This document shows positions 1 to 8,838 of a stretch of DNA of 44,199 nt, one piece after another. Source of the DNA: an uncultured Chloroflexus sp. GTDB lineage: Bacteria > Chloroflexota > Chloroflexia > Chloroflexales > Chloroflexaceae. The notes below the pieces were generated by a model, which did no database searches, was not told the DNA's origin, and saw nothing but the letters and a program-made list of their open reading frames with translations. The translations under genes were made by a program, and so were the position numbers. Where the stretch lies: NCBI RefSeq assembly GCF_937951745.1, contig NZ_CALFBQ010000063.1, positions 1 to 44,199 of the forward strand, read 5' to 3'. The first letter of the stretch is position 1; each line of letters opens with the position of its first letter.

Positions 1-547
1 ATATTCCTCATCAGCCGCAACCGTTGAGCCATCAGCTAACGGTCTGGTCATACCATACAGACCGTGCAGATCCGGGCCTACGCCACCACCAGCCGGGTGA
101 CAACTCATACACCCAAGATTAGCGAAGAGCTGACCGCCAGCCGATGACGCTAGATCCCTCACTACCGACCCGTCATTTGTTGCCGAACTTCCCGATGATG
201 ATCCGTCGGTTGTCGTTGTACTACTTGACGTTGGTGCGGCGGAGGTGGACTGCCCATCACCAAGCGACTTAATATAGGCAACTAACTGGTTTAGTTGATC
301 ATTACTTACCTGTCCATCATACGAAGGCATTACCGGCCCGTAGCCAGCCGCAACTTTAGCCGTCGGATTAAGGATCGACTCGCGCAGGTAATTTTCATCA
401 ACCGCAACCGTCGAACCATCAGCTAACGGCCGAGTTGTACCGAACAGGCCGTGCAAGCTTGGGCCTACACCGCCGCCAGCCGGATGACAACTGACACACC
501 CAAGACTAGCGAAGAGCTGGCCACCAGCGGCTGCCATCGGATCACCT
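1..547 (-). repeat. Tandem duplication of the cytochrome c domain inside coxB
   Basis: Two DNA segments, about 1-160 and 388-547, are clearly alike at nucleotide level with a constant offset of 387 bases (129 codons). Each encodes one CxxCH cytochrome c domain with the same PAGGGVGP and RPLADGSTVA stretches. The offset is a multiple of three, so the reading frame is kept. The segment between them encodes the end of one domain and the low-complexity linker. The left copy may continue past the window edge. Confidence 0.85.
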
Positions 548-1236
548 GACGAGGCCGGCGCCACAACCGGTTTACCGGTGTCTATGGTGCCATCGGGTAA
601 CACGACAAGACCGGGAGTAGCCAACCAGCGCTCATAATCGGCCAATGGCAACGCAACAACCCGCCCTATCATCAGTGAATGCTCGGTACCGCAATACTCG
701 GCACAGAAGAGATGATATTCGCCGGGTTTCGTTGCTTCAAACCACATCACTGTGTAGCGACCGGGCAAGACATCTTGCTTTACCCGAAATGCTGGGATGT
801 AGAAGCTGTGAATGACATCTTGTGATGTCATGATCAACTTCACCGGCTGACCAATCGGGACGTGCAATTCGTTATTTTCGCGCTTGCCATTCGGATGCTG
901 TACGTGCCACATCCACTGCTTGCCGATCACATAGATATCAAGCGTGCGCGCAGGCGATGTGCGCATCTGCACGTACAAAAATGCGCCCCAGAAGAAGACT
1001 AGCATGACTAAAGCCAGTGGAATCAATGTCCACGTCAGCTCAAGTTTCAGGTTAGAGTCAACCGGATTGCTGCGATCAACCTTCTGGCTCCGATGATAGC
1101 GAACGATCAGGTAGAGAATAACGAACGGCAACACCCCAGCGAAGATCAGGCTTAGGGCCACCAGAAAGAAGTAGAGTTGGTCAACCTGCGATGCAAAGGT
1201 TGACGCCTGATCGGGAAATAACGGAAAATCGCGCAT
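1..1236 (-). CDS. coxB: Cytochrome c oxidase subunit II with two tandem cytochrome c domains (3' end cut by window edge)
   Basis: This is the CuA subunit of a haem-copper oxidase; it takes electrons from cytochrome c on the outer face of the membrane and passes them to subunit I. The frame starts at an ATG at 1236 and stays open for 412 codons to the window edge, so the C-terminus is missing. Two N-terminal membrane spans (about residues 17-45 and 67-90) precede a cupredoxin domain with the CuA ligand pattern C178-A-E-Y-C182, H186 and M189. After it come two cytochrome c domains with CxxCH haem sites at C247-H251 and C376-H380, joined by a Ser/Thr/Gly-rich linker. A caa3-type subunit II usually has one such domain; the second is an unusual extension. 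It is the last gene seen of the ACIII operon, 45 bases after the SCO1 gene. Subunits I and III presumably lie beyond the left edge. Confidence 0.95.
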   Translation of the reverse strand, partial: MRDFPLFPDQASTFASQVDQLYFFLVALSLIFAGVLPFVILYLIVRYHRSQKVDRSNPVDSNLKLELTWTLIPLALVMLVFFWGAFLYVQMRTSPARTLDIYVIGKQWMWHVQHPNGKRENNELHVPIGQPVKLIMTSQDVIHSFYIPAFRVKQDVLPGRYTVMWFEATKPGEYHLFCAEYCGTEHSLMIGRVVALPLADYERWLATPGLVVLPDGTIDTGKPVVAPASSGDPMAAAGGQLFASLGCVSCHPAGGGVGPSLHGLFGTTRPLADGSTVAVDENYLRESILNPTAKVAAGYGPVMPSYDGQVSNDQLNQLVAYIKSLGDGQSTSAAPTSSSTTTTDGSSSGSSATNDGSVVRDLASSAGGQLFANLGCMSCHPAGGGVGPDLHGLYGMTRPLADGSTVAADEEY

Positions 1237-1281
1237 ACCTCTTCCTATCTGGGGGCACAGCGGCCCCGGTCGCTCCTACCA

Positions 1282-2121
1282 CTAGGCCGGCGCCGCTTCA
1301 CGCGGCGGCGGCAGATTGCCGCCAGGAGTCGAACGGCTTAACACTACGATTAGCGTAACAATCCCGATGACGGTCAGAATACCGGCGATTCGCACAATGG
1401 TCATAATGGTCGGCGTATATTTGCCGGTGATCGGATTATACTGATAGCAGAGGAGCAATATCTGATCGATTGGATTGCCCACCTTGCCGGCTGATGCCTC
1501 GACAATACCGAGCCGGACATCAGACACATTAAACTCGATCCCAAAAAAGTACCGCGCAGTTTTTCCTGCTGGCGTCAATACCACCATACCGGCAGCGTGC
1601 GCATACTGCTTGATCGTCTCGTCGTAGAAATACTTGAACCCAATCGCATCAGCCACTCGCCGAATCTGTTCTTCGCTACCAGTGAGAAAATGCCAACCAT
1701 TTTCACTGCCGGCACGAGCATAGCGCTGGACGGTCAATGTCTTAACGCCTGCTGCCATCATTGGCGTCTCGAGCGGATCGATGCTGATATTGACTACCTG
1801 AAAATCACGTCCCGCTGTGAGGGGGACTTGTTGTAGCGCAGCCAGCACTCCTTCGCGCACAAACGAGCAGAGCATGGGGCACTCGTAGTAACTCATGACG
1901 AGAATGACCGGCTGACCAGCAGCAAAGAATTGACCAAGCCGCACCTCAACCCCTTGCTCGTCTATGAAGATAGCATCGAGCGGCACCTGCTCGCCCATGC
2001 GCTGCTCGAAGGCAACGCCATCAGTCGGATTGGGCTTAGTACCTTGTGCCAACGCCACTACCGGCGTAAGCAAGAAGGCTGCCAACCAACCGATCACCGT
2101 CAGAGCAACCCAACCTCTCAT
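1282..2121 (-). CDS. SCO1/SenC/PrrC family copper chaperone
   Basis: SCO proteins deliver copper to, or reduce, the CuA site of cytochrome c oxidase subunit II, which fits the coxB gene just downstream. The 279-residue protein begins with a signal or anchor segment (residues 5-25). A thioredoxin-like fold follows, carrying the CPMLC copper site (C81 and C85, the CxxxC of the family) and a conserved histidine at H175 in the motif YAHAAG. A hydrophobic segment near residues 243-264 suggests a second, C-terminal membrane anchor, which is common in the longer SCO-like proteins of cox operons. The ATG start at 2121 follows the upstream small-protein stop by 32 bases. Confidence 0.9.
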   Translation of the reverse strand: MRGWVALTVIGWLAAFLLTPVVALAQGTKPNPTDGVAFEQRMGEQVPLDAIFIDEQGVEVRLGQFFAAGQPVILVMSYYECPMLCSFVREGVLAALQQVPLTAGRDFQVVNISIDPLETPMMAAGVKTLTVQRYARAGSENGWHFLTGSEEQIRRVADAIGFKYFYDETIKQYAHAAGMVVLTPAGKTARYFFGIEFNVSDVRLGIVEASAGKVGNPIDQILLLCYQYNPITGKYTPTIMTIVRIAGILTVIGIVTLIVVLSRSTPGGNLPPPREAAPA

Positions 2122-2153
2122 ATACCTGCTCTCGATCTCGTAATGACTGTAAG

Positions 2154-2558
2154 CTATTTCACCGCATCTAACCCATGTTCGAGCAACAGTTCCATTGCAC
2201 GCTCGATCGGAATATGAGCCCGTTCGGCCTGCTCATTCACCCAGCCATAACTTTCGAGTCGCGCAGTCGCTTCAGCAATGATCCGATCACCGTCAACCCG
2301 TGGATTTTGCTCAAGCCGTGGCGCCGGCGGCAATTGTAATTGGGTCACTTCGCTATCAGAAAGAGTATTGCTCGCATCGGTAATTGATCCTGCGGTGATA
2401 GCCAACAAGCCCCCCATAAAGACGAAGGCAAGGATCAGAACGCCAAACACCATCACCACGCCCCAAATCACCGGTTGCGAACGCGCGTCGCTTATTTCGT
2501 GATTGAGGGCCAAACTCTCAGCAGAAGGACCTTCACTGTGCGCATGAGCGTGACTCAT
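2154..2558 (-). CDS. Small single-span membrane protein of ACIII/cox operons (possibly the ActG position)
   Basis: The 134-residue protein has a His-rich N-terminus (MSHAHAHSEG), one strong membrane span (about residues 30-55) and a soluble tail. The tail contains SYGWVNEQAERAHIPIERAM, a pattern I recognise from small proteins encoded beside SCO and caa3 oxidase genes in many bacteria. Its biochemical role is unknown to me; a part in ACIII or oxidase assembly is inferred from position. I chose the ATG at 2558 because a GGGGAG ribosome site lies six bases upstream; a TTG two codons earlier is less likely. It sits 13 bases after actA and 32 bases before the SCO gene. It may correspond to the small single-span subunit called ActG, but I cannot show that from sequence. 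Confidence 0.75.
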   Translation of the reverse strand: MSHAHAHSEGPSAESLALNHEISDARSQPVIWGVVMVFGVLILAFVFMGGLLAITAGSITDASNTLSDSEVTQLQLPPAPRLEQNPRVDGDRIIAEATARLESYGWVNEQAERAHIPIERAMELLLEHGLDAVK

Positions 2559-2571
2559 GTTCAACTCCCCT

Positions 2572-3234
2572 CTAGCGGTGGCACACGAAACAGTTGGTCA
2601 ACCGGCCATCGGTGGGAATTTGGTACTCAATTACCAGTTGCTGCCGTTGGGCCAGTGACAACGCATTCACATCCCACTCCATATTGAAAACCTCTTCGCG
2701 CGGGCGAATGTGATCTTCCGGCGCACGATGGCAACCTAAGCACCATCCCATATAGAGCGGTTGGGCTTTGGCAGCCAACTGTTGCTGGTCAATCCGGCCA
2801 TGGCACGAGCTACAGCCGATACCTTTAGCCACATGCACCGAATGGTTGAAGTAAACAAAATCGGGCAGATCGTAAATCCGGTTCCACACGACCGGCTCGC
2901 CGGTCTGATAACTGGTGCGCACCACCTCTAGCAACGGGCTGTTCGTCCAAACTTGCGAGTGGCACGACATACAGGTTTCGGTGGCCGGAAAACCGGCGTG
3001 TGCCGCCTTCTCAACCGTCGCATGGCAATAGCGGCAATCGATCTTCAACTCGCTGACGTGGTGCTTGTGGCTAAAAGGAACTGGCTGGGCTTTAGCAACA
3101 CCAACATCAGTGTACCACGGCGAAAGGTAAAACCCGACCATGGCGGCAATGATGCCGATCACCAGCATCACAAGGCCAAAGAGGCTGGCCAGAAAGATCG
3201 CGTTGGCATTACGCGGAAAGATTTGGGCAGACAT
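2572..3234 (-). CDS. actA: Alternative complex III subunit A, pentahaem cytochrome c
   Basis: ActA is the multihaem cytochrome that carries electrons from ACIII to periplasmic acceptors. The 220-residue protein has one N-terminal membrane span (about residues 13-35) and five CxxCH haem-binding sites: CRYCH, CMSCH, CSSCH, CLGCH and CFVCH, the last at the very C-terminus. Additional histidines (SHKHHVSEL, FNHSVHV) are plausible distal haem ligands. Five haems and about 220 residues match the ActA family. The start is an ATG at 3234, 24 bases after the actE stop. The neighbours ActB and ActE make the assignment firm. In this operon ActA follows ActB and ActE instead of leading, which differs from the classical actABCDEFG order. 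Confidence 0.9.
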   Translation of the reverse strand: MSAQIFPRNANAIFLASLFGLVMLVIGIIAAMVGFYLSPWYTDVGVAKAQPVPFSHKHHVSELKIDCRYCHATVEKAAHAGFPATETCMSCHSQVWTNSPLLEVVRTSYQTGEPVVWNRIYDLPDFVYFNHSVHVAKGIGCSSCHGRIDQQQLAAKAQPLYMGWCLGCHRAPEDHIRPREEVFNMEWDVNALSLAQRQQLVIEYQIPTDGRLTNCFVCHR

Positions 3235-3258
3235 AGGTTGCGTCTCTCGCTCTCTAGC

Positions 3259-3864
3259 CTAGCGGCCGGCTCTGACTTGCTGCAACTCAGCCTCGGTCAA
3301 TAAGGCAATATCGGCATTCTGGCTCAATTGCAAGGCGCGCACATACGCGGCAATTGCCCAGCGATCTTCGGGTGGAATACGTGACGCATAGCTATACATT
3401 TTGCCAATCCCGTTCGTGATGACGTCAAAGAAGTAGCCAACCTGTACTGTCCGCAACCGATCGCTATGCAAACTTGTGACTGTCATTGGGCCACGATACG
3501 CGATAACCCCCTTACCATCGCCGACCAATCCGTGGCATGGCGCGCAGAAGGCGTTGTAGCGCGACTGGCCATGTGCAAGCAGCGCCGCGTCAAGCTTGAT
3601 CTCTGGCGGCAATTGATCGGCCAATTGCCCCTCGATCCGCCCAGTCATCAACGGCGATTCAGGGTTATAGCTGTTCATCGGCACCGTATTGGCTGGCGGC
3701 GGCTGCATTGCTCGTCCGTCTGGGAAGAAGTTGCTGACCGCGTTCGGCTTATACTTTGGCTGATCGTACATATCAACGTGACAAGCGACCAGCAGCAAAC
3801 AGAGCGGCAACCACGCGAGCCGCGCTACTCGGGTAAAGAACGATCTACGGATAGCGTGCATCAT
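3259..3864 (-). CDS. actE: Alternative complex III subunit E, monohaem cytochrome c lipoprotein
   Basis: ActE is the single-haem cytochrome of ACIII. The 201-residue protein opens with a hydrophobic signal ending in the lipobox LVAC (about residue 28), so it is probably a lipid-anchored exported protein. The mature N-terminus has the DGRAMQPPPANTVP stretch that is typical of ActE. A single haem site CAPCH lies in the middle, and a downstream methionine (in GKMYSYASRIPPEDRW) is the likely sixth haem ligand. Two adjacent ATG codons (3864 and 3861) can serve as start. It is 50 bases downstream of actB, where many ACIII operons have the NrfD-like membrane subunit ActC instead. Confidence 0.9.
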   Translation of the reverse strand: MMHAIRRSFFTRVARLAWLPLCLLLVACHVDMYDQPKYKPNAVSNFFPDGRAMQPPPANTVPMNSYNPESPLMTGRIEGQLADQLPPEIKLDAALLAHGQSRYNAFCAPCHGLVGDGKGVIAYRGPMTVTSLHSDRLRTVQVGYFFDVITNGIGKMYSYASRIPPEDRWAIAAYVRALQLSQNADIALLTEAELQQVRAGR

Positions 3865-3914
3865 AGGCGATAACTCATTTCTACCATTGGCCAGTTGCTT
3901 CGGCCAGCCTACTT

Positions 3915-6900
3915 CTACCCGGCGTGACCACTGCCATCAAGCGCCTGATCAGGATTCCGTACTCGCGCTAGATAACTCGTGCGCGGTTTGAGATTTAGCT
4001 CATCGAAGACGGTATAGTTATGCGGCTGCTGCTTAATCTGGGCCACCCGGCTGTTTGGATCGTTAATATCGCCAAAGATGATCGCTTCGGTCGGGCAGAC
4101 CTGCTGGCAAGCGGTGGTGACCTCGCCATCGCGAATTGGGCGATTACCCTCAACTTTGGCCTTAATCCGCGCCGCGCTGATCCGTTGTACGCAGAAGCTG
4201 CACTTCTCCATCACGCCACGGTTCCGCACCGTCACGTCAGGGTTGCGCATCAGTTTTAAGCTCTCGCTGGTGAGATCGCTGTACTGCAAGAAGTTAAACC
4301 GGCGTACCTTGAAGGGGCAGTTGTTCGAGCAGTACTTGGTACCGACACAGCGGTTATAGACCATATTGTTGATGCCTTCGGCGTCATGCACCGTCGCTGC
4401 AACTGGGCAGACCAATTCGCACGGCGCTTGCTCGCAGTGGGCACAGGTCATTGGCATCATGTAGGCTTCTGGATTATCGAGGTCTGCGCCAGCGTAGTAG
4501 CGATCAATCCGAATCCAGTGCATTTCGCGACCACGGGCCACTTCCTGCTTGCCAACAATCGGGATATTGTTTTCAGCTTGGCAAGCCACGACACAGGCGT
4601 TACAGCCAATGCACGCCGAGAGATCGATCACCATGCCCCACTGGTTGCCGGTGCTGTAATCAAAACCGGGCAAGAGCGATTGGTATTTTGGTTTTTGTTC
4701 GGGTGAACCGTATTTCTCGGTGTAGACCTCTTTGGCAATGTACTTCGGATCTTGCTTAAAGCGGGCAAACTCACCAACCCGCACTACATCACGCCCTTCC
4801 AGCGTCCAGTGATCTTGCGTGCTGACCAATTGATAACGTTCTTGAGTTGCGCTCACGCTGACGTTAGTCACGAACCACGGACTATCACTCTGCCGCAAGC
4901 GGTAGACGTTGAAACCGGCTCCTTCAGCAACCCGCCCACCGTGAGTACGACCATAGCCGAGGGTTACGGTAATGGTATCATCAGCGTGGCCGGGCACAAT
5001 CCAGATCGGCAGCCGAAGCGTGCCGACCGGTGTGGTCACATCTATCATCCGTCCGTTCTCGCGAATGAGACGCTCGAGCGCCTGCTCACGCGCGCGACCG
5101 GGGGCAGCGAGATTTGCCGGATCGAAGGGAAGACGCAACAAACGAATGGCAGTGCGCGGGCTAACTAATGCGGCATTATCCCACGTGAGCTTGGTCATTG
5201 GCCGCGGCAGCTCTTGCAACCAGCCATTATTTGCGAAGCGACCATCCCAGATCGCCGGATCAGGACGGAAATTCAACTCAAGCTCGCTCGCTGGCGCTGG
5301 GGCTTGCAAAGACAAGTCAGGCACCAACTCAACCGACAGCGCTTCAAACCGCGAATCGGCAATGACGCCGGTGCTAAGCGCCCGCTTGAAGAAATCATCG
5401 AATGCAACCCCTTCAAGGCCGGTCTGCTGCTGCCAGTAGTTACGGACAATATCATAGTCAGTCGTTCCGACAGAACCGTTCAATAACGCCAACAACTCGT
5501 GAGCAGTGCGCGAACCGTAGAGCGGCATAATCAGCGGTTGAACGATACTCGCCGTGCCGTCATAGCTACGCGCGTCCGACCACGACTCGAGCGAATGAGC
5601 TAGCGGAATGAACCACGTCGCCATCGCCGCTGTCTCATCTTCGTAAGGATTGAGCACAACGATCTGCTTGGCCAACCGCATCGCCTCGGCAAAACCAAGA
5701 TCGGCCGGCGCAGTAAAGGCTGGATTGCTATCAATAATCACCAGTAACTCAACGCTACCGGCGCGCAAATCGTTCACTAATGTCGCGAGATCCTGCGGAT
5801 CGGACGGCTGGGCGACCGGATCGGTATACTCAACCGTCGTGCCGACAGCGCCAAGCTGCACATTAATCGCATGCGCAATCGCATGTACCACCGGCGGTTG
5901 TTCTTCACCAACCACAACGACCGCTCGATTGCCGGCACGACGCAGATCGGCAGCGACCACCGTAGCCCACTTCTGCTGTGCTTCGCTAAGACCGGTCGGC
6001 GGAGCAACTGCCGAAACACCTAACTGATTCGCAACCGCAGCGGCCAATTGGCCGATCAGGCTTGCCTTCACCGCCAGCCGGTGATCGGCAATTGCGCCAA
6101 TGGGCGAAAAGACCGGCTCGGCAACGTACAACCGACTCATCGCCTCGGTATTGGCGCGAACACGGCGGCGCTGCATCAGATCGCGAGCGTAGCGCACACG
6201 CCCCGGCCCCTCGCTGACAACGTCGGCATCGAGCGCCAAGACAACCTCGGCCTCGGCAAAGTTGTAGCGCGGTTCGTATGGCTTGCCGAAGGCCAACCCA
6301 GTGCCGGCATAGGTATTGCTACGACCAACCGGATCGTGTTGCACCCAACGCGCCGCCGGGAAATTCGTCAGCAATTCAGCAATCTGGGCTCGCAATGTCG
6401 GCGAGGTAATGGTCGGCGTCAACAACCGCATCCCTTGACCTTGCAAGGCGCGCTGCACCTGCAAGGTCTCGGTAATGGCGGTGACGAAGCTTTGCCACGT
6501 ACTCAGCAAGCCACTCCGACGCACTGTCTCAGGCCGATCGGGATCGTACAGGGCGAGCAGTTCTGCCTGCGCAAAAGCATCGGTTGCGCCGAGGCTGGCC
6601 GGATGGACCGGATTACCCTCGATCTTGATCGGACGTCCTTCCCGGCTCTTCACCGTCACACCAAGGGCAAACCCATCAAGCGTTACAGCGGTCGCGTAAT
6701 AGTTAGGAATGCCCGGCATCTGATCGCGTGGTGCGCGGGCAAATGGGGCAACCTTTTCTTGCGGCTGCCTCATTGCAAAGGTACAACCCGACAAACCGGC
6801 AAGCGCCAGCGATGCCCCCATCAGCTTGAGGAAGGTGCGGCGTGAAACCGGATCGGCTAGCTCGCTCGCACCTTGCGGAAATTCACGCGCGACTAGCTCA

Positions 6901-7025
6901 CGGAACGCAGGCGTGTCGACCAATTGGTCGAGCGAACGCCAGAACTGTTTGCCGCGCGCCTGTTGCAGTTGAGCGCGCACGGCCTCGATTTCGGACGCAG
7001 CAGGGTGAAGATTGATCTCACTCAT
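3915..7025 (-). CDS. actB: Alternative complex III subunit B, molybdopterin-oxidoreductase-like Fe-S protein
   Basis: ActB is the large peripheral subunit of ACIII, the menaquinol:electron-acceptor oxidoreductase that replaces the bc1 complex. The 1036-residue protein has a twin-arginine-type signal (SRRTFLK at 61-67) running into a hydrophobic stretch that ends in a lipobox-like LSGC at C81. Residues of about 100-720 form the molybdopterin oxidoreductase-like part, which in characterised ActB carries no Mo cofactor. The C-terminal third is an NrfC-type Fe-S domain with four cysteine clusters: C805, C808, C811 and C815, then CAHCEQAPCELVC, CVGTKYCSNNC, and CSFC paired with CQQVC. Characterised ActB binds three [4Fe-4S] clusters and one [3Fe-4S] cluster. 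It is the first gene of the operon, preceded by a promoter-like sequence at 7107-7134. Confidence 0.92.
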   Translation of the reverse strand: MSEINLHPAASEIEAVRAQLQQARGKQFWRSLDQLVDTPAFRELVAREFPQGASELADPVSRRTFLKLMGASLALAGLSGCTFAMRQPQEKVAPFARAPRDQMPGIPNYYATAVTLDGFALGVTVKSREGRPIKIEGNPVHPASLGATDAFAQAELLALYDPDRPETVRRSGLLSTWQSFVTAITETLQVQRALQGQGMRLLTPTITSPTLRAQIAELLTNFPAARWVQHDPVGRSNTYAGTGLAFGKPYEPRYNFAEAEVVLALDADVVSEGPGRVRYARDLMQRRRVRANTEAMSRLYVAEPVFSPIGAIADHRLAVKASLIGQLAAAVANQLGVSAVAPPTGLSEAQQKWATVVAADLRRAGNRAVVVVGEEQPPVVHAIAHAINVQLGAVGTTVEYTDPVAQPSDPQDLATLVNDLRAGSVELLVIIDSNPAFTAPADLGFAEAMRLAKQIVVLNPYEDETAAMATWFIPLAHSLESWSDARSYDGTASIVQPLIMPLYGSRTAHELLALLNGSVGTTDYDIVRNYWQQQTGLEGVAFDDFFKRALSTGVIADSRFEALSVELVPDLSLQAPAPASELELNFRPDPAIWDGRFANNGWLQELPRPMTKLTWDNAALVSPRTAIRLLRLPFDPANLAAPGRAREQALERLIRENGRMIDVTTPVGTLRLPIWIVPGHADDTITVTLGYGRTHGGRVAEGAGFNVYRLRQSDSPWFVTNVSVSATQERYQLVSTQDHWTLEGRDVVRVGEFARFKQDPKYIAKEVYTEKYGSPEQKPKYQSLLPGFDYSTGNQWGMVIDLSACIGCNACVVACQAENNIPIVGKQEVARGREMHWIRIDRYYAGADLDNPEAYMMPMTCAHCEQAPCELVCPVAATVHDAEGINNMVYNRCVGTKYCSNNCPFKVRRFNFLQYSDLTSESLKLMRNPDVTVRNRGVMEKCSFCVQRISAARIKAKVEGNRPIRDGEVTTACQQVCPTEAIIFGDINDPNSRVAQIKQQPHNYTVFDELNLKPRTSYLARVRNPDQALDGSGHAG

Positions 7026-7106
7026 TGGCGTGGCCAGACTAGATATGGGGCGAATCCTTCATCCGCACACAAACTTGTGAATTTAAGCACATTATATCGC
7101 TGCCAC

Positions 7107-7134
7107 ATTATAGCAGAAGCCGTGGATTGATCAA
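7107..7134 (-). promoter_or_regulatory. Candidate sigma-70-type promoter of the ACIII operon
   Basis: On the minus strand TTGATC (7134 to 7129) and a perfect TATAAT (7112 to 7107) are separated by 16 bases. The predicted transcript would start near 7100, about 75 bases ahead of the actB ATG. A second TATAAT lies at 7096-7091. The -35 matches consensus at four of six positions. Assignment is by sequence match only. Confidence 0.45.
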
Positions 7135-7355
7135 CACTGTGCGTTCGGTTCCTGTTACATCACGCTGTCACATCGGCTAGGCTTGACAAGTGTGGTCGCA
7201 CTCGATCCTAGACCGTTTTACTAAGATTGTCACCTATCCTGTTTTCTGCTGTGTGATGAGATTTGGTAGCGGTATTACAGTACTGACGCGATATTTGTGC
7301 CAATTGATGCAATTATAATAACATACGTTGAACTATCTTCGCAACATGAACAAGC

Positions 7356-7384
7356 CCTGTGCAACTCTCGCATGGCTGCACAGG
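7356..7384 (-). terminator. Stem-loop downstream of glcF, possible weak terminator
   Basis: CCTGTGCA (7356-7363) and TGCACAGG (7377-7384) form a perfect eight-base-pair stem with a 13-base loop, 27 bases past the glcF stop. No clear run of T follows on the minus strand, so intrinsic termination would be weak. It may instead be a processing signal. Confidence 0.35.
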
Positions 7385-7411
7385 ACTGTTAGAAATCACT
7401 TGCTCAGATTG

Positions 7412-8815
7412 TTAGGCAGTCGTTGCAGATTTTCGATACGCTTCATCGAGCAATTCGATAATATATCGCACCTGCACCTTCTTACCACGCCGACGCAGCT
7501 CACCAGCCAGTTGGAGGGCGCAGCCGGGGTTGGCCGTCGCAATAATTTCAGCTCCAGTTGTCAGCGCATTGTCGATTTTACGTGCGCCAAGGCTCATCGC
7601 CATGTCAGGCTGGGTGACATTGTAAATACCGGCACTGCCGCAACACAACGACGACTCAGGCATCTCTTTCAGCGTGAGGCCGGGGATAGCCGTGAGCAGC
7701 GCACGCGGTTGGGCACTAATTCGTTGGGCATGCACGAGGTGGCATGGCTCTTGGTAGGTAACGGTGAGATCGAGCCGACCCAACGCTGCACGGTTGAAGT
7801 CGATGCCAGCGAGAAATTCATGCACATCCTTCACCTTCGCGCTGAACCGTTCTGCCCGCTCGCGCCACGCCGGATCGTCGTGCAAGAGATGGCCGTACTC
7901 TTTGAGGGTGCTGCCGCAACCGGCAGCATTGACAATGATGGCATCCACTCCCAAACCTTCAAACGCGGCAATATTACGCCGTGCCAACTCGCGCCCGCCA
8001 TCGAGATCGCCGCCGTGGGTATGCAGCGCACCGCAGCAACCTTGATCGGGTGGGACGATTACCTCACAACCGTTCTTGCGTAATACACGAATTGTCGCCT
8101 CGTGAACGTGAGCGAAGGCGGTACTCATAATACAGCCGGTGAGTAGAGCGACGCTGTAACGCCGTTCGCCTTCAGCAGGCAATATCTGTCCCTGCGGGAC
8201 GCTGAAGTGGTCGCTGATCGGGGGCAACATTGCCTCAGTGTCGGCTAACCCAAGCAGCTTGAGGAGACCGCTCTTGCGCGCCAGCCACTGCGCGCCGCTG
8301 CGCTGGTAGAGGCGCATCATCGCTGAAAAGAGGCGGAAGACCTCCATCCGCTTAAACAGCACCCCAAAGACGGCGCCACGCAACGCGCGTTGCCAGAGCG
8401 GACGCGGCGGCAACTTCGGCTCCGGCGCCCCGGGAGTCGCCGGCGGGCCGGCCTTGCCAGCGCGGGCTTGCTCAATTTGAGCCCGGCTCGCTTCAAGGAT
8501 CGCGCCGTACTGCACCCCCGACGGGCACACCGCTTCGCACGCCCGACAGTTAAGACAGAGGCTCATCTGCTCTTGAAAGACCTCGCTGGCGAGGCTGATC
8601 CGACCTTCATCTACCGCCTTCATCAAATAGATCCGGCCACGCGGTGAAGCCATCTCAAGGCCGGTCTCGCGGTAGGTCGGGCACGACGAGAGGCATAACC
8701 CACAGTGAACGCAGGTGTTGATAATGTCAGAGCTGGGTTTATCTTTTGCGCTAAAGCCGATCATCAGCGGAATGACCGGCTGCGATGCAGGCGACGAAGG
8801 TTGAGTCACTGTCAC
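7412..8815 (-). CDS. glcF: Glycolate oxidase iron-sulfur subunit
   Basis: GlcF passes electrons from the flavin subunits GlcD/GlcE to the membrane quinone pool. Near the N-terminus are two [4Fe-4S] ferredoxin motifs, CVHCGLCLSSC (C35, C38, C41, C45) and CLNCRACEAVC (C87, C90, C93, C97). They are followed by two cysteine-rich CCG domains with QGCCGALHTHGG and SSLCCGSAG, the usual GlcF/HdrD architecture. I chose the GTG at 8815 (467 residues) because AGAGGAGA lies seven bases ahead of it. An in-frame GTG at 8839 has no comparable site and overlaps the stop of the upstream fusion gene. The gene is 23 bases after the glcD-glcE fusion, so the two are almost certainly co-transcribed. Confidence 0.9.
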   Translation of the reverse strand: MTVTQPSSPASQPVIPLMIGFSAKDKPSSDIINTCVHCGLCLSSCPTYRETGLEMASPRGRIYLMKAVDEGRISLASEVFQEQMSLCLNCRACEAVCPSGVQYGAILEASRAQIEQARAGKAGPPATPGAPEPKLPPRPLWQRALRGAVFGVLFKRMEVFRLFSAMMRLYQRSGAQWLARKSGLLKLLGLADTEAMLPPISDHFSVPQGQILPAEGERRYSVALLTGCIMSTAFAHVHEATIRVLRKNGCEVIVPPDQGCCGALHTHGGDLDGGRELARRNIAAFEGLGVDAIIVNAAGCGSTLKEYGHLLHDDPAWRERAERFSAKVKDVHEFLAGIDFNRAALGRLDLTVTYQEPCHLVHAQRISAQPRALLTAIPGLTLKEMPESSLCCGSAGIYNVTQPDMAMSLGARKIDNALTTGAEIIATANPGCALQLAGELRRRGKKVQVRYIIELLDEAYRKSATTA

Positions 8816-8838
8816 AGGTGTTTCTCCTCTGATGAACA

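Larger units (their letters stand above)
7026..7411. other. Intergenic region between glcF and the ACIII operon
   Basis: This 386-base, relatively AT-rich stretch holds no credible gene on either strand. It separates two operons that both read leftward. Near actB there is a promoter-like pair (7107-7134); near glcF there is a stem-loop (7356-7384). A TTGACA at 7193-7198 on the plus strand lacks a suitable -10 partner and faces away from both operons. Confidence 0.7.

Noticed and set aside
7127-7134. TTGATCAA resembling half of an FNR/Crp site upstream of the ACIII operon
   Set aside because: The arms are fused without the four-base spacer that FNR-type sites need; it is better explained as part of the -35 region.
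7193-7198. Perfect TTGACA on the plus strand in the glcF-actB gap
   Set aside because: No -10 hexamer at 16-18 bases and no plus-strand gene downstream.
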